Shown: positions 1 to 8,669 of the stretch, in pieces
How the letters are laid out: each line of letters starts with the position of its first letter
How positions within the stretch are numbered: position 1 is the stretch's first letter
NCBI GenBank assembly: GCA_001275005.1
Contig: JWZX01001598.1
Location: 1 to 31,732 of the forward strand
Length of the DNA: 31,732 nucleotides
Direction: 5' to 3'
Source of the DNA: Chrysochromulina tobinii
Taxonomy: Eukaryota; Haptophyta; Prymnesiales; Chrysochromulinaceae
Made by a program: the position numbers and the translations under genes
The notes under the pieces: generated by a model
Told to the model about the DNA's origin: nothing
Database searches by the model: none
The model's input: the letters and a program-made list of their open reading frames with translations, nothing else

Positions 1-1124
1 TCAGTCCATGCGCCCCAGCCAAGCGAAACGCCGCGATGCAGCAGGTGGCCCAGGCTCCTGCGCGTCGACTCGCGCTTCGCCTTCAGCGCCGCCCACGTCA
101 CGCACCACGCCGACCAGCCTCGAGACAGCTCGTGGTTCGTCAGGTGAAGCAGCGCCTTCATCAGATGGCCTCGCTGCACCTCACGCATCTGCCTGTGCGC
201 GATCGCACAAAGCCAGCCGGCAAAGCCGAGCGCAACCTTCCGGTTCATCACGAAGCTCAGGCCTTTGCGAAGCTTGCGCACGACCTCGGCACGCTCGACG
301 GCCATCTTGACCCACGCGCGCCATTCGCGCGACAGACTGCGCATCACAATGTGGCCGAGGCCTCGCTGTAGCACAGAACGCTTGCGGGCACCTTCCTCCC
401 ACGTTGAGTACCATGCGTTCCAGCCGAGTGCGAGCTTCCGGTTGGTCATCCGTCTCAGACCCTGGCGAAGGTCGCAAAGCTTGCGAAGAAACTCCGCGCG
501 CTCGATCGCCATCTCGATCCATGCGCCGAAGCCACGCGACAGGCCACGGTTGAGCATGTGGCCCAGGCTCTTGCGCATCGAGTCGCGCTTTGCCTTCAGC
601 GCCGCATACGTCAGGTACCACGCCGACATGCCACGTTCGAGCTCTCGCTTGATGATGTACAGCAGAGCTCTCGACATCGGATCATGGTACCACGCCGCTG
701 CGTCAAAGGAAGGTCGACAGTGCAGTGAAAACGGCGAACCCATGACGTGCGCGCCGTCCACCTCGATTGCGAGCAGAAAGGGTCCCGCATGCTTGATCGG
801 GCCGTAGCGCAGGCGCATGGTCGGCACCGTCGGGATGTTATGTGACTCATCGAACTTGGGCGCCGACGTGCTGTCGCCGTCGTGCAGCACCCGCACGCGC
901 ACCACCGCGGGTGGACGCTGCGGCAACGGAGGCCTGCCACGGTACACGGCCTCCACGACCTCCGCACCCTTCTTGGCCAAGTTGGCCCTTGGAATGTGCA
1001 GTGTCAACTCTGTCGTCTCGCCAACGAGTGGGCATACGACGCTGGTAGTGTAATAAGATCTGGCGCGCTCACGCGCCGCGAAGCGGTCGCAGGTTTCGGG
1101 CGATCTTGTTGCTCGCTCGGTCAT
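1..1124 (-). CDS. Filamin-Ig plus Sfi1-like AW-repeat protein, 3' end outside the window
   Basis: This minus-strand frame is open from an ATG at 1124 to the left edge (374 codons, no stop reached), with in-frame stops upstream of the ATG. Residues about 35-138 read like a filamin/ABP280-type immunoglobulin domain, ending in the signature G-x-H-V-x-GSPF (residues 124-132) after a GPI-KHAGPF strand. From residue 160 on there are tryptophan repeats of the Sfi1 type: AW or GW dipeptides with conserved Trp at 169, 202, 238, 271, 304, 340 and 373, spaced 33, 36, 33, 33, 36 and 33 residues, each preceded by a basic RGLSRGF-like helix. Sfi1 repeats are known to bind centrin in basal bodies and spindle poles; a structural role at the flagellar base or cytoskeleton is inference. 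Residues 173-203 and 344-373 are near copies 171 residues apart, pointing to growth by internal duplication. The domain pairing is read from sequence; the filamin call is by motif only. Confidence 0.8.
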   Translation of the reverse strand, partial: MTERATRSPETCDRFAARERARSYYTTSVVCPLVGETTELTLHIPRANLAKKGAEVVEAVYRGRPPLPQRPPAVVRVRVLHDGDSTSAPKFDESHNIPTVPTMRLRYGPIKHAGPFLLAIEVDGAHVMGSPFSLHCRPSFDAAAWYHDPMSRALLYIIKRELERGMSAWYLTYAALKAKRDSMRKSLGHMLNRGLSRGFGAWIEMAIERAEFLRKLCDLRQGLRRMTNRKLALGWNAWYSTWEEGARKRSVLQRGLGHIVMRSLSREWRAWVKMAVERAEVVRKLRKGLSFVMNRKVALGFAGWLCAIAHRQMREVQRGHLMKALLHLTNHELSRGWSAWCVTWAALKAKRESTRRSLGHLLHRGVSLGWGAWT

Positions 1125-1344
1125 ACTTGCCTTGGAGGGGCCATGATGACTCTCACGTTACACGCAAATTCAGTCGTTTCGAATTAGTTGGATTGCATGC
1201 AATAAACCTCTTCGACAAGATACACTGTACTCTTGCCTCGAGCATAGCGACGTACGTCATTGCCGTTCACAGTTTGGATATAAGTTCACACGAAAATAGC
1301 CAACGCGATGAAAAAATCTTTGGACCAAAACTGGGTGCACCTTC

Positions 1345-2436
1345 ATGCCAACCCCATCATCCCGCGGAGTGACCAGCTTCACCAGCAAAAGGCGTGCCAA
1401 GGAAGCCTACCTGCGGCGGCATGGTATGAAGCAAAGAGAGGGGCCGTCGTCGGCCGAAGCGCTCGCCTACCACGTGCACCAGGAGTCCATGCAGTCCGCC
1501 AGACTGCCGTACGCGCCGGCCAGAATGCGAATCAGCGAGCAGCAGGAGCAGCGGCAGCAGAGCCTGGGCGTCGCGCGTATCTCCGAGCAGCTGTTTGACA
1601 AGGTCACTATGTACCACGCGCAGATTGGCGCCAATGTCGAACCGGCGCAGCTCAAGGGCCTGCAGGACGGAATGGTCCGCGAGGCCGAAAAGATGATCGA
1701 ATACAAGAGCTTCGATGACGCGCTCAACCTGTTCACGCACGCGCTCGCGATCAGCGAGAAGACGGGAGACGCGACCACCCAGGCCTCCATCATTCATAAC
1801 ATCGGCTTCTGCCTGCACTGCCTCGGCGAGTTCGAGGCCGCGAAGGCTTACTACACGCAGGCGCTCGAGAAGGTGCAGCGGCTGCAGCCGTCGCTGTCCG
1901 ATACGCTGCGTTCCATCGGTTCACTCTGGAACGGCGGCACCGACGTCAACTCGAGCCGCATCCTCCACATCAAGGAGCGTCTCTTCGATGTCGAGAGAGG
2001 ACTCCTACCCGATGGGTGCTTCCTCGATGAGTATGGTCGCAAGCAACCGATGCCTCGGGCGGTCGCGGACTGCGACGAGGAGGACGGCGAGGTTGCGTAC
2101 GACGAGACGGGCCGAGATGCGCCCGCGTGGCTGCGCGCGGCGCCGCCTCAGGACGACGAAGCTGAGTATGGGCACAATCACGAGTGGCGCGACGGGCGAG
2201 GCGCGGCGGAAGATGATGCTGCCGAGGGCGTGGCGGAGGCGGACGCGGAGGAGGACGATCGCGATCCGGCCGCCAAGGAGGCGGCGCGCAAGGAGTGGCT
2301 GCAGTACTACCTGCAGACGGGCGAGTGGGATCAGGCTGAGGAGCTCGTCGTGAGCGCCGAGGAGGCCGAGGACTTGCGGTACCTCGTGGAGCGCGAGCAT
2401 CGCCTGCTGCTCGAGAAAGAGGGAGGTGTAGAGTGA
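1345..2436 (+). CDS. TPR-repeat protein with acidic C-terminal half
   Basis: A 363-residue protein. The ATG at 1345 is the first in frame, because a TGA lies 36 bases upstream. The N-terminus is basic and glutamine-rich (residues 1-75). Two tetratricopeptide-like helix pairs follow at about 112-143 (AEKMIEYKSFDDALNLFTHAL) and 144-178 (a GFCLHCLGEFEAAKAYYTQAL-type repeat), the usual protein-binding fold. Residues 240-310 are strongly acidic and low in complexity. A final helical segment (315-360) contains a third, weak TPR-like stretch (YLQTGEWDQAEELV). There is no signal peptide or membrane segment, so a cytosolic scaffold is likely. It is divergent from the gene on its left and in line with the IQ gene on its right. 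I do not recognise a named orthologue; TPR adaptors of cilia and chaperone complexes are possible. Confidence 0.8.
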   Translation: MPTPSSRGVTSFTSKRRAKEAYLRRHGMKQREGPSSAEALAYHVHQESMQSARLPYAPARMRISEQQEQRQQSLGVARISEQLFDKVTMYHAQIGANVEPAQLKGLQDGMVREAEKMIEYKSFDDALNLFTHALAISEKTGDATTQASIIHNIGFCLHCLGEFEAAKAYYTQALEKVQRLQPSLSDTLRSIGSLWNGGTDVNSSRILHIKERLFDVERGLLPDGCFLDEYGRKQPMPRAVADCDEEDGEVAYDETGRDAPAWLRAAPPQDDEAEYGHNHEWRDGRGAAEDDAAEGVAEADAEEDDRDPAAKEAARKEWLQYYLQTGEWDQAEELVVSAEEAEDLRYLVEREHRLLLEKEGGVE

Positions 2437-2692
2437 GCCTCAGGTGGAGATATCGGCGGTGGTCGTCACCTCGCGCTCGCCGGCGCATGAGACCGGATGC
2501 GTCGCATAATATCCCGTAATTACACTGTCCGCATCTATCTGTGGTTTCTCCGGCATATTGCTGGATAGAATGTATGTTATTTTTTATGTTTTTGTGTGGG
2601 AGGAATGCGTTGCTGTGTGCGTTGCTCTTTTTGCGGACCTAAACGTACGGATCGTACTGCGTGGGCCGCCGCCGGCCCCGGCAGCGATCCAC

Positions 2693-4828
2693 ATGGCGAA
2701 CTCGCGGAACTGCGTTTCTGCGTCTGCGACAAGGCCAAGCGGCACACCGCATTTTACTAACCCCAACTTCCAGCTGCGGGTAGAGGTCTTTGATACGTCG
2801 TGGATAAGTGTTCAATGTGCACTCAACACTTTCGGGCTTCGTGAAGTATTCGCCCAGGACCGCGCCCGGTTACCATTAGGCAGCGGCCTCAACGGAACGT
2901 ATTTCATGCTGGAGGCGGACCCGGCCGCTCCAGACGGGGAGCTCGTCCGTGAGCTTTACGTGATTGAAAGCCGCGGCCTCAACTCCCAAGGGCCGGGCGG
3001 CCCCGTCACCTTGGGGGAGACAGCGGATCGCGAGCACGCGGCGGCGCGCGTGCAGGCCGTTCATCGCGGGCGGGCCGCACGCCGGCGGCAAGCGCCACCA
3101 GCGGCCACCACAGGGGCACCACGGGAGGCACCACGGGAGGCACCACAGGTGCAGGAGCTGTCGACGGAGCAGAGTCAGCGAGCAGCGGCGGCACGCGTAC
3201 AAGCCATCCACCGCGGGCGCGCCGCCCGCCAGGCGCACAAGTGCCGAGTGCCGAGTGCCGAGATTGCTGCCGTGCCACCACCATTACCAGCTCGGCCAAG
3301 AGCTAAGAGCCAAGAGCTCGGCCACAACCAGCTCTTCGAAGAGGACACGCTCTTCACCTCGGACGAGAAGGAGGAGCGCAAGCGCGCAGCGGCGCGAGTG
3401 CAGTCCATCCATCGTGGGCGCGCCTCTCGCCGGCAGCAGGCGCCGCCGCTGCCGGTGCGCGGTGCCGGCGGCGAGCTGCCGGCGCCCAGCCTGCCCTACA
3501 CTGAGGCGGAGCTCGCGGCGACGCGGATGCAGGCGGCGATGCGCGGGCGTGCCGTGCGTGAGCGCCAAGAGCGTGAACGGCGCGTCACACTCGCGCGTGA
3601 GCAGCACAGCCACGGCGTGGCAAAGTGCGCCACGGCGGCGAGCTGTTCGTCGGCCTCTATGGCGGGCTCGCCCGTCCGCTCGGGCGTGCCGCCGGGCGCG
3701 GCGTCCTCGACGTCGCCCACAGGCTCGGCGACGGTGGGCGGCTTCTGCTCGGAGGCCGCGTATGAGGACCGGATGATGCATCTTAAGAAGCTCAAGAGGG
3801 AGGCTGAGGAACGTAGGCAACGCGAACTGGCACGCCGTGTGCTCGAGGAGGAGAAATTCCGCAAGGAGATGGAGGCCGAGACGGAGCGCGCGAAGGCGCG
3901 CGAGGCCGAGCGCGAGCAAGAGCTGCTCAAGATGAAGGAGGAGGCTCGCAAGCGCGGCCAAGAGGAGCGTGAGAAGCGCCTTGCTGAGCGCGAGCAGCTC
4001 TCTGTTCGCGAAAAGGAGTTTGCTCGCAAGCGACGCGGCGAAGTGCCCTTGTACAAGCGCATGATAGAGAAGGCGGAGCGCGTGGCGGCCGAGGAGGAGA
4101 GGCAACGCGACGCCCTCCTCCAGGGCAACAAGGGCAAGTACAGGCCAGTCGACTTTAGCTCGCGTGAGGTCGAGCTGCCGATGGAGCTGTACGAGCACCC
4201 AAAGGAAGGTCAGCGTCACTTTGTGGCGCCACGCAGGCGCGCCGACATCACGGAGCCGGGCAGCCTGCCGGACATCAAGGCGTACTACCAGGGCAAGGCA
4301 CGCGAGCGTGTGGTCAAGGAGCTCCAAGATCAGCGCCATATGGTTGAGATCCACCGTCAAAAGGCTCAGGAGGACAAGAAGCGGGTGACGCAGTACTCGA
4401 AGCTCGTCTCTGAGCTCGCGCCGCCTGCGCCTCCGCGCGCCACCTCGGCAGCCCCGAAGCTGCCGCCCGTGAGCGATCCGGCGCGTGGCGCCTCGAAGCG
4501 CAAGCCCGACTCCGCCTCGGCCGCCTCGGCCGCGCATGCGCCCAGGACGACGCGGCTGCCCCCCGCCAACGGCGCGACCGCGCGCAGCCCGCGGGAGCCC
4601 AAGGACGTCAAGGTGCAGGAGGAGCGCCTCGCCGCGTATAACCGAGAGCTCTCGCAGCGAGAGACGCAGCTCAGGTCGCAGCTGAGCTCCGAGCCGAAGG
4701 CGGACGCGACCTCGCCACCCGACGACATCGAGGCCTTGATTCGCGTGCGCGGCGACCTCTCGGCCTGCTACATCACCGCCATCAGGAGCAAGGTCGAGAT
4801 GCTCGAGGGCCTATTCGAGGCGACGTGA
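2693..4828 (+). CDS. IQ-motif, coiled-coil protein (probable calmodulin-binding)
   Basis: I place the start at the ATG at 2693 (711 residues). An upstream in-frame ATG at 2558 would add 45 residues, but that stretch is AT-rich and reads like a leader; if used it would give a hydrophobic N-terminus. Residues 25-95 look like a small folded domain I cannot name. Four IQ-like motifs follow, at about 119-131, 168-181, 235-248 and 277-290, each of the form A-A-x-V/M-Q-x-x-x-RGRA-x-R. Such motifs bind calmodulin or myosin-type light chains. A long charged coiled coil runs from about 362 to 480, then a helix-rich C-terminal half (LYKRMIEKAE, DIKAYYQGKARERVVKEL) and a last conserved-looking helix at the end. 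A short APRE repeat lies between IQ1 and IQ2. Context and composition suggest a cytoskeletal or flagellar protein, which is inference. The stop lies only about 30 bases before the next gene's first possible ATG. Confidence 0.82.
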   Translation: MANSRNCVSASATRPSGTPHFTNPNFQLRVEVFDTSWISVQCALNTFGLREVFAQDRARLPLGSGLNGTYFMLEADPAAPDGELVRELYVIESRGLNSQGPGGPVTLGETADREHAAARVQAVHRGRAARRRQAPPAATTGAPREAPREAPQVQELSTEQSQRAAAARVQAIHRGRAARQAHKCRVPSAEIAAVPPPLPARPRAKSQELGHNQLFEEDTLFTSDEKEERKRAAARVQSIHRGRASRRQQAPPLPVRGAGGELPAPSLPYTEAELAATRMQAAMRGRAVRERQERERRVTLAREQHSHGVAKCATAASCSSASMAGSPVRSGVPPGAASSTSPTGSATVGGFCSEAAYEDRMMHLKKLKREAEERRQRELARRVLEEEKFRKEMEAETERAKAREAEREQELLKMKEEARKRGQEEREKRLAEREQLSVREKEFARKRRGEVPLYKRMIEKAERVAAEEERQRDALLQGNKGKYRPVDFSSREVELPMELYEHPKEGQRHFVAPRRRADITEPGSLPDIKAYYQGKARERVVKELQDQRHMVEIHRQKAQEDKKRVTQYSKLVSELAPPAPPRATSAAPKLPPVSDPARGASKRKPDSASAASAAHAPRTTRLPPANGATARSPREPKDVKVQEERLAAYNRELSQRETQLRSQLSSEPKADATSPPDDIEALIRVRGDLSACYITAIRSKVEMLEGLFEAT

Positions 4829-5013
4829 GAGCGAGTGCGGCACTGAGAGTTGTGCGTATGTGTGAAAGGTCTTTTCAAGAGTCAATCCGCTTTTGGCAAT
4901 TGCCGAAACTCGGGCGCGAGCGCATCCTGCGTGCGCATCGACGGAGTCCGGGAACCAGAGTCGGCGGAACGGACCCTGACGTGCTTGCCTTCTTGTGTCC
5001 CTTACCCATCACG

Positions 5014-5878
5014 ATGCTGCGCACGAGCTCATGCGATCGGCTGCGGTTAACGCCCCCATGCGGTGGCACCGCTACTACGCCACGCCGCAGCGAAAGCTTC
5101 ACGCTCTCCACGTTCCGAGCGCCTCCCAAATGCCCCGGCGGCATAAAGAAGAATGATGAGCTTCCACGACCTCTCGCATCGCCATCTCCACCACCCAGTG
5201 AGCTGGACCTCCTCTTCAGGGGCCTGCGTGCGGCCTTCTTCCGCTCGGACCATGTTTCGGCGGATCACCCGGCGGCTGGAGTCCTCGCCGCGCGCGATTC
5301 CGTGCGCCTGCGTGACGAGCTAATTGCAGCAGGACAGTGGAAGGCACGCGAGTACACACGCACAAAGCTCCTCGATGGCGATGGCTTCATGGTGATGCTG
5401 CTCTGCTGGGCACCGGAGTGCGCGAGCCCGGTGCACGCGCACTCGTGCGCTGAGAGCGGGATCGCGTCCAATTGCTTTTTGATGGTGCTCGAGGGCAGCC
5501 TCGCAGAGACAGTCTATGGCGAGGAGGCCATCCTTCCCGATGGCCAGAGCGTGGACGCGCGATTCGGGCGTACGCGCATCGTCAGTGCAGGCGCCGTCGC
5601 ATGTGAGGGCGCGACGATTCGAACCCGATGGAAGGATTGTCCCCGCCCTCCCCCTCACTGCTTCCCCCCTCCCCGGCTCCGCTGCTGCAGACATCAATGA
5701 CAGCATGGGCATACACAAGGTGGCCAACCCAACCAACGCTCGTGCTGTGAGCCTCCACGTGTACGCGCCTGGGTGGAAGCGTGCGCCGCTCTTCGAGGAG
5801 ATGCGCTTCGAGGAGAAGTTTCCCGAGGTGGATGCTGGCGGGGCGGAGCTCGAGATCGACAGCTGGGGCGACTTTTGA
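5014..5878 (+). CDS. Cysteine dioxygenase, two exons (5014-5602, 5691-5878)
   Basis: Type I cysteine dioxygenase oxidises cysteine to cysteine sulfinate in the cytosol, using a non-haem iron held by three histidines. All key residues are visible in the spliced 258-residue product: the YTR arginine (R116) that binds substrate, H141 and H143 in SPVHAHS, H205 in SMGIHKVAN, and the crosslink pair C154 (SNCFLMVLEG) and Y221 (SLHVYAPG). The frame breaks between H143 and H205 and is restored by removing an 88-base GT-AG intron; the join creates AVAYINDSMG, as expected for the family. The start is uncertain. The family domain begins near residue 64, so residues 1-60 may be a poorly conserved leader or partly untranslated. 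An earlier in-frame ATG lies at 4858. No other exon is needed. It converges on the minus-strand gene to its right. Confidence 0.86.
5603..5690 (+). other. Spliceosomal intron of the cysteine dioxygenase gene
   Basis: The intron is 88 bases, phase 1. It starts GTGAGG, has a C/T-rich tract before the acceptor and ends GCTGCTGCAG. Splicing joins a T to AC and makes the tyrosine of AVAYINDS, the conserved sequence of the family. Unlike the two introns of the photolyase-hydrolase gene, it has no GATGGCC repeats, no TGCATGCAG end and no flanking direct repeat. Confidence 0.88.
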
Positions 5879-6497
5879 CTTTGGAGAAGTCGAGTCAAGT
5901 CAAGTGTCAAGTCAAGTTGTTTATGTAGGAGAAGTCGAGGGCCTGGCGCAGAGGGCGTGCCGCGAGCAAGGTCGGGACTGGGCCGATGCATGCCTCAGCT
6001 CATGCAAGAAGCCATCGGTGCGCGTCGCACTCTCGCGTCCGGTCGTCGGTTCAACGTTCAGGACCGGACCTTGCGGGTACATCGGGTGATCCGCAGTCGA
6101 CCACGCTCTCCGACTTCTGTGGTAAACCGCTACCGGGTATAAGGCGCTGCATAGGCTACTGTATTAGTTTTTCGTCGGTGAGACGCTTCTGACAGAGACC
6201 GCATCCGTCCGGTATGTTAGTTGTGGCCGTGAACTACATGCACACGGTATTACATACAATCCGCACATGAACTACGAATAATAGCATTCTCTCTTTTTGA
6301 GGCCGGGGCAGGCGTACTATACCGTCGAAGAAGAAGATCCGTACCTCCGCGTGTATTGCGAAGTCCGAAGATCGTCAATCGTCACTACGATTCTAATTTC
6401 ACATTCATGCGCGGTATTTCGCTTTTGCAGGGACCTGGCGTCGGCGCGGCGCGACGCGCGATAGGTGATTTTCTTACACTCAGGCATCAGGCAGTAA
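5879..6497. other. Spacer between convergent genes, no gene seen
   Basis: This 3'-to-3' spacer has lower GC than its neighbours. It holds a short run of AAGTCAAGT-type repeats at about 5892-5918, framed by two copies of GGAGAAGTCGAG (5883-5894 and 5928-5939) 45 bases apart. No reading frame here has recognisable protein content. Confidence 0.6.
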
Positions 6498-7436
6498 TCA
6501 CGCAGTCTTGCCCTTGGCGCCGACGAGTGACTCGTGACACGACTGGAAAAGGAGGTTGGGGAAGTAGACCACATGGCTCCACTCAAAGGCAAGCCGTACA
6601 CGCCGATCGGCCATGCTGTCCTGGTGCGAGAGGAGCGTCGCCTTCTGCATCGATACGTCGTGCGCAATGCCTTGCGCCAGCTGCGCAAAGAAGGCGTTGC
6701 TGTAGTACAGCAGGAAACGCTGACCCGAAAGCTCCGCGAACGGACGCACGACGAGAATGCCCCCGAGGACGCACGGAATGACGGGCTTAGGCAGCAAGCT
6801 GAGGGCGCACATGAGGGCATAGAGCGCGGCATTGACTTGCGGCGCCCATGTGACGAGCTGCCCTGCCCAAGGAAGGGCGGCGGCGCGCGCTCCGATTGCG
6901 AGACCGAAGTATGCGAGCGCTTTCACATAGCGCGCCCCTGAGCCGCGGCCGCCAATGACCGTAGCCGACGGCTTGAAGACAAAGGGGGCGACGAAGAGGA
7001 CGGCTATGAATGTGGTGATGGCGCCGGACTCGAGCTCGTCGGGTGAGACGCGCGGTGCAACCAAAAATGCAGTTGTGATGCTGACAACTGAGACCAGCGA
7101 GCACGCAGTTGGTGCTGGCGAGAGGAGCAGCGTGATGCACCACGAAAGTGCGGTGAGAGTCAAGCACGGGCGCAGAAGCAGCGTTCCTACTTCCACAGCG
7201 CCACCGAACATCAGATCGTCTACGGCCGCGAGCATCCCAAAGTTGCCAAGAAGCTGCCACACCAGGGCGATGCAGTGGAGGACCACGTTGGTCGCGTCTG
7301 AGTGATCGCGCCGAAAGTGATGGTACGCGGCCTCATATGTGTCACCGAAGAGCAACTGCATCGGAGGCTTCCATGGGTAGAAGAAGAAGGCACCCGGCGC
7401 GTACAAGATGAGCCCCGACAGCTTGTCCTGAACCAT
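6498..7436 (-). CDS. Multi-span membrane protein, Mpo1/DUF962-like
   Basis: The first in-frame ATG is at 7436, giving 312 residues. Two conserved blocks resemble the Mpo1/YGL010w (DUF962) family, iron-dependent ER dioxygenases that shorten 2-hydroxy fatty acids: Y-x3-YHH...N-x3-H at 34-54, and AQLAQGIAHD with downstream A-T-L at 251-268. Hydrophobic segments at about 52-72, 84-127, 139-154, 171-190 and 201-232 indicate five or more membrane spans. Family members are usually about 170-200 residues and have the two blocks close together; here about 200 residues lie between them, so this is an expanded form or a different family with similar histidine blocks. The usual GH of the second block reads AH. 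Upstream of the ATG, the sequence ACTAAT followed by a T-rich run and CAG resembles a 3' splice site, so a 5' exon with another start is possible. Confidence 0.6.
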   Translation of the reverse strand: MVQDKLSGLILYAPGAFFFYPWKPPMQLLFGDTYEAAYHHFRRDHSDATNVVLHCIALVWQLLGNFGMLAAVDDLMFGGAVEVGTLLLRPCLTLTALSWCITLLLSPAPTACSLVSVVSITTAFLVAPRVSPDELESGAITTFIAVLFVAPFVFKPSATVIGGRGSGARYVKALAYFGLAIGARAAALPWAGQLVTWAPQVNAALYALMCALSLLPKPVIPCVLGGILVVRPFAELSGQRFLLYYSNAFFAQLAQGIAHDVSMQKATLLSHQDSMADRRVRLAFEWSHVVYFPNLLFQSCHESLVGAKGKTA

Positions 7437-7559
7437 AAACAAATTAGTGCATTCTCCAGGGGAACGTTGCAAGTTTCGTCGAAGTAGTTTAAGTCTTCCG
7501 ACAAAAGATTTAGACGGCGGATGTACTTTCTGCGGCAAAAGTCGATATTCACAGACTGA

Positions 7560-8414
7560 GTTCACACGCTTCGCCTTCTAGCGAGGGAGACGAGCTGCAG
7601 AGACGAGCACGCGACGCTCGTCGGTGAGCACTCTAAGTCGAGATCATTGTCTAGACGCAGCCGACTTAGGGTCGCCATCATCGGCGCCGGTATCGGTGGT
7701 CTGTCTTGCGCGTGCACCCTCCAATTATTCGGCGTCGAGGTGGCCGTCTTTGAGTGTAGCAACACCATCGAAGATGGTGCAGGCGGCGAGATCGCGCTAC
7801 AGAGCGCCAATTCTGTCCTCACAGCCCTCGGAATGCCAGACGCATGGAGTGCTCTGCGCGAACAGTCTCGCTCGCACCGGCCCAATTCAGTGCCGGTGAG
7901 AGCGCTGCGACGTGCACTGTCGTCACAGCTCGAGCGTGGCACGGTCAGGTTCGGCATCCGATGGGTTGAGCATCTCGGCGAGGAGTTTGATGTCATAGTG
8001 GATGCCAGTGGTCTGGGCCCGCCCGTGGCCGACGCGCATGCTGCCATCGGCGACGCGCGACAGGCACGTCGGCCCCTGGGACTCGATCGCCTCCTCTACG
8101 ACCTACGTCGCTTCCGCTACGGCGGCGACGACGCCCTAAGCGACGGCCTAGCCCTCGGCCAGCGCCTGGGCGAAGCTCACACGCTCATCGTCAAAGACCA
8201 ACGACGTGTGCTGCGGGGCAAGCAGCCGTTCACGTTGGTTCGTGAACGGCTCGGGGACTTCACAGCGCGAGCCGTGAAGAGTCCTATCAGGCCTACGGAC
8301 ACTCGGGCGCTACGGATAGTGCTCGCCTCGCTCGCCGTGTCTGCCGCAGCTTTGGTGCTCGGTGGCGTGGTGGCAAGCCCCGGGCTCACGCAAGTTAGAC
8401 TGAGAGCACCTTAG
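7560..8414 (+). CDS. Shortened FAD-monooxygenase-like frame without an ATG (possible pseudogene)
   Basis: This open frame runs from just after a TGA at 7557-7559 to a stop at 8412-8414. It has a clear dinucleotide-binding start, RVAIIGAGIGGLSCA, about 35 codons in, ending in the acidic V-F-E that holds the FAD ribose. Later EFDVIVDASG resembles the DG motif and AIGDARQ...LGLDR the GD motif of flavoprotein monooxygenases. The roughly 130-residue substrate-binding sheet that normally lies between the DG and GD motifs is missing, with the two joined by only a few residues. A hydrophobic helix near the C-terminus (ALRIVLASLAVSAAALVLGG) could anchor it to a membrane. No ATG precedes the FAD motif in frame, and the first ATG would remove it, so either an upstream exon exists (a TGCAG acceptor-like site ends at 7600) or the gene is decayed. 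Function cannot be assigned. Confidence 0.5.
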   Translation, partial: VHTLRLLARETSCRDEHATLVGEHSKSRSLSRRSRLRVAIIGAGIGGLSCACTLQLFGVEVAVFECSNTIEDGAGGEIALQSANSVLTALGMPDAWSALREQSRSHRPNSVPVRALRRALSSQLERGTVRFGIRWVEHLGEEFDVIVDASGLGPPVADAHAAIGDARQARRPLGLDRLLYDLRRFRYGGDDALSDGLALGQRLGEAHTLIVKDQRRVLRGKQPFTLVRERLGDFTARAVKSPIRPTDTRALRIVLASLAVSAAALVLGGVVASPGLTQVRLRAP

Positions 8415-8669
8415 CAAGGCCCGCAGGCTGAACAGTTTCCGGCGCAGAGCCGCAGCAAACCGCAGCAAGCTGCAAGGATCTAGGCTAGGAAATCACATCA
8501 TACCACGACTGGCTGCCGCCGCTGCCGGCAGCTGATGCTCCATAAGTACATTACGTTCGGTGTACTTTTGTATCAGGAGATTTTGTTGGGCACGGAAGTC
8601 TTGAAACAGCGCGTTATTCCACACAAAAACCGACCCAGGCGCACCGGTCCTGATGCGCGTAATTCCGCA

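Noticed and set aside
181-967. Two minus-strand frames of 118 and 146 residues and a plus-strand frame of 180 residues
   Set aside because: They overlap the continuous filamin/Sfi1-like frame and have no domain character; they are shifted readings of it.
3284-4537. A 417-residue frame opposite the IQ gene
   Set aside because: It is Arg/Leu/Ala-rich, as expected opposite a Lys/Glu-rich GC-rich coding region; the sense strand has real IQ motifs and a coiled coil.
5608-5640. Sequence resembling a tRNA T-loop on the minus strand (GGGTTCGAATC)
   Set aside because: The flanking five-base stem does not pair and no acceptor stem or anticodon arm is present; it lies in the intron of the dioxygenase gene.
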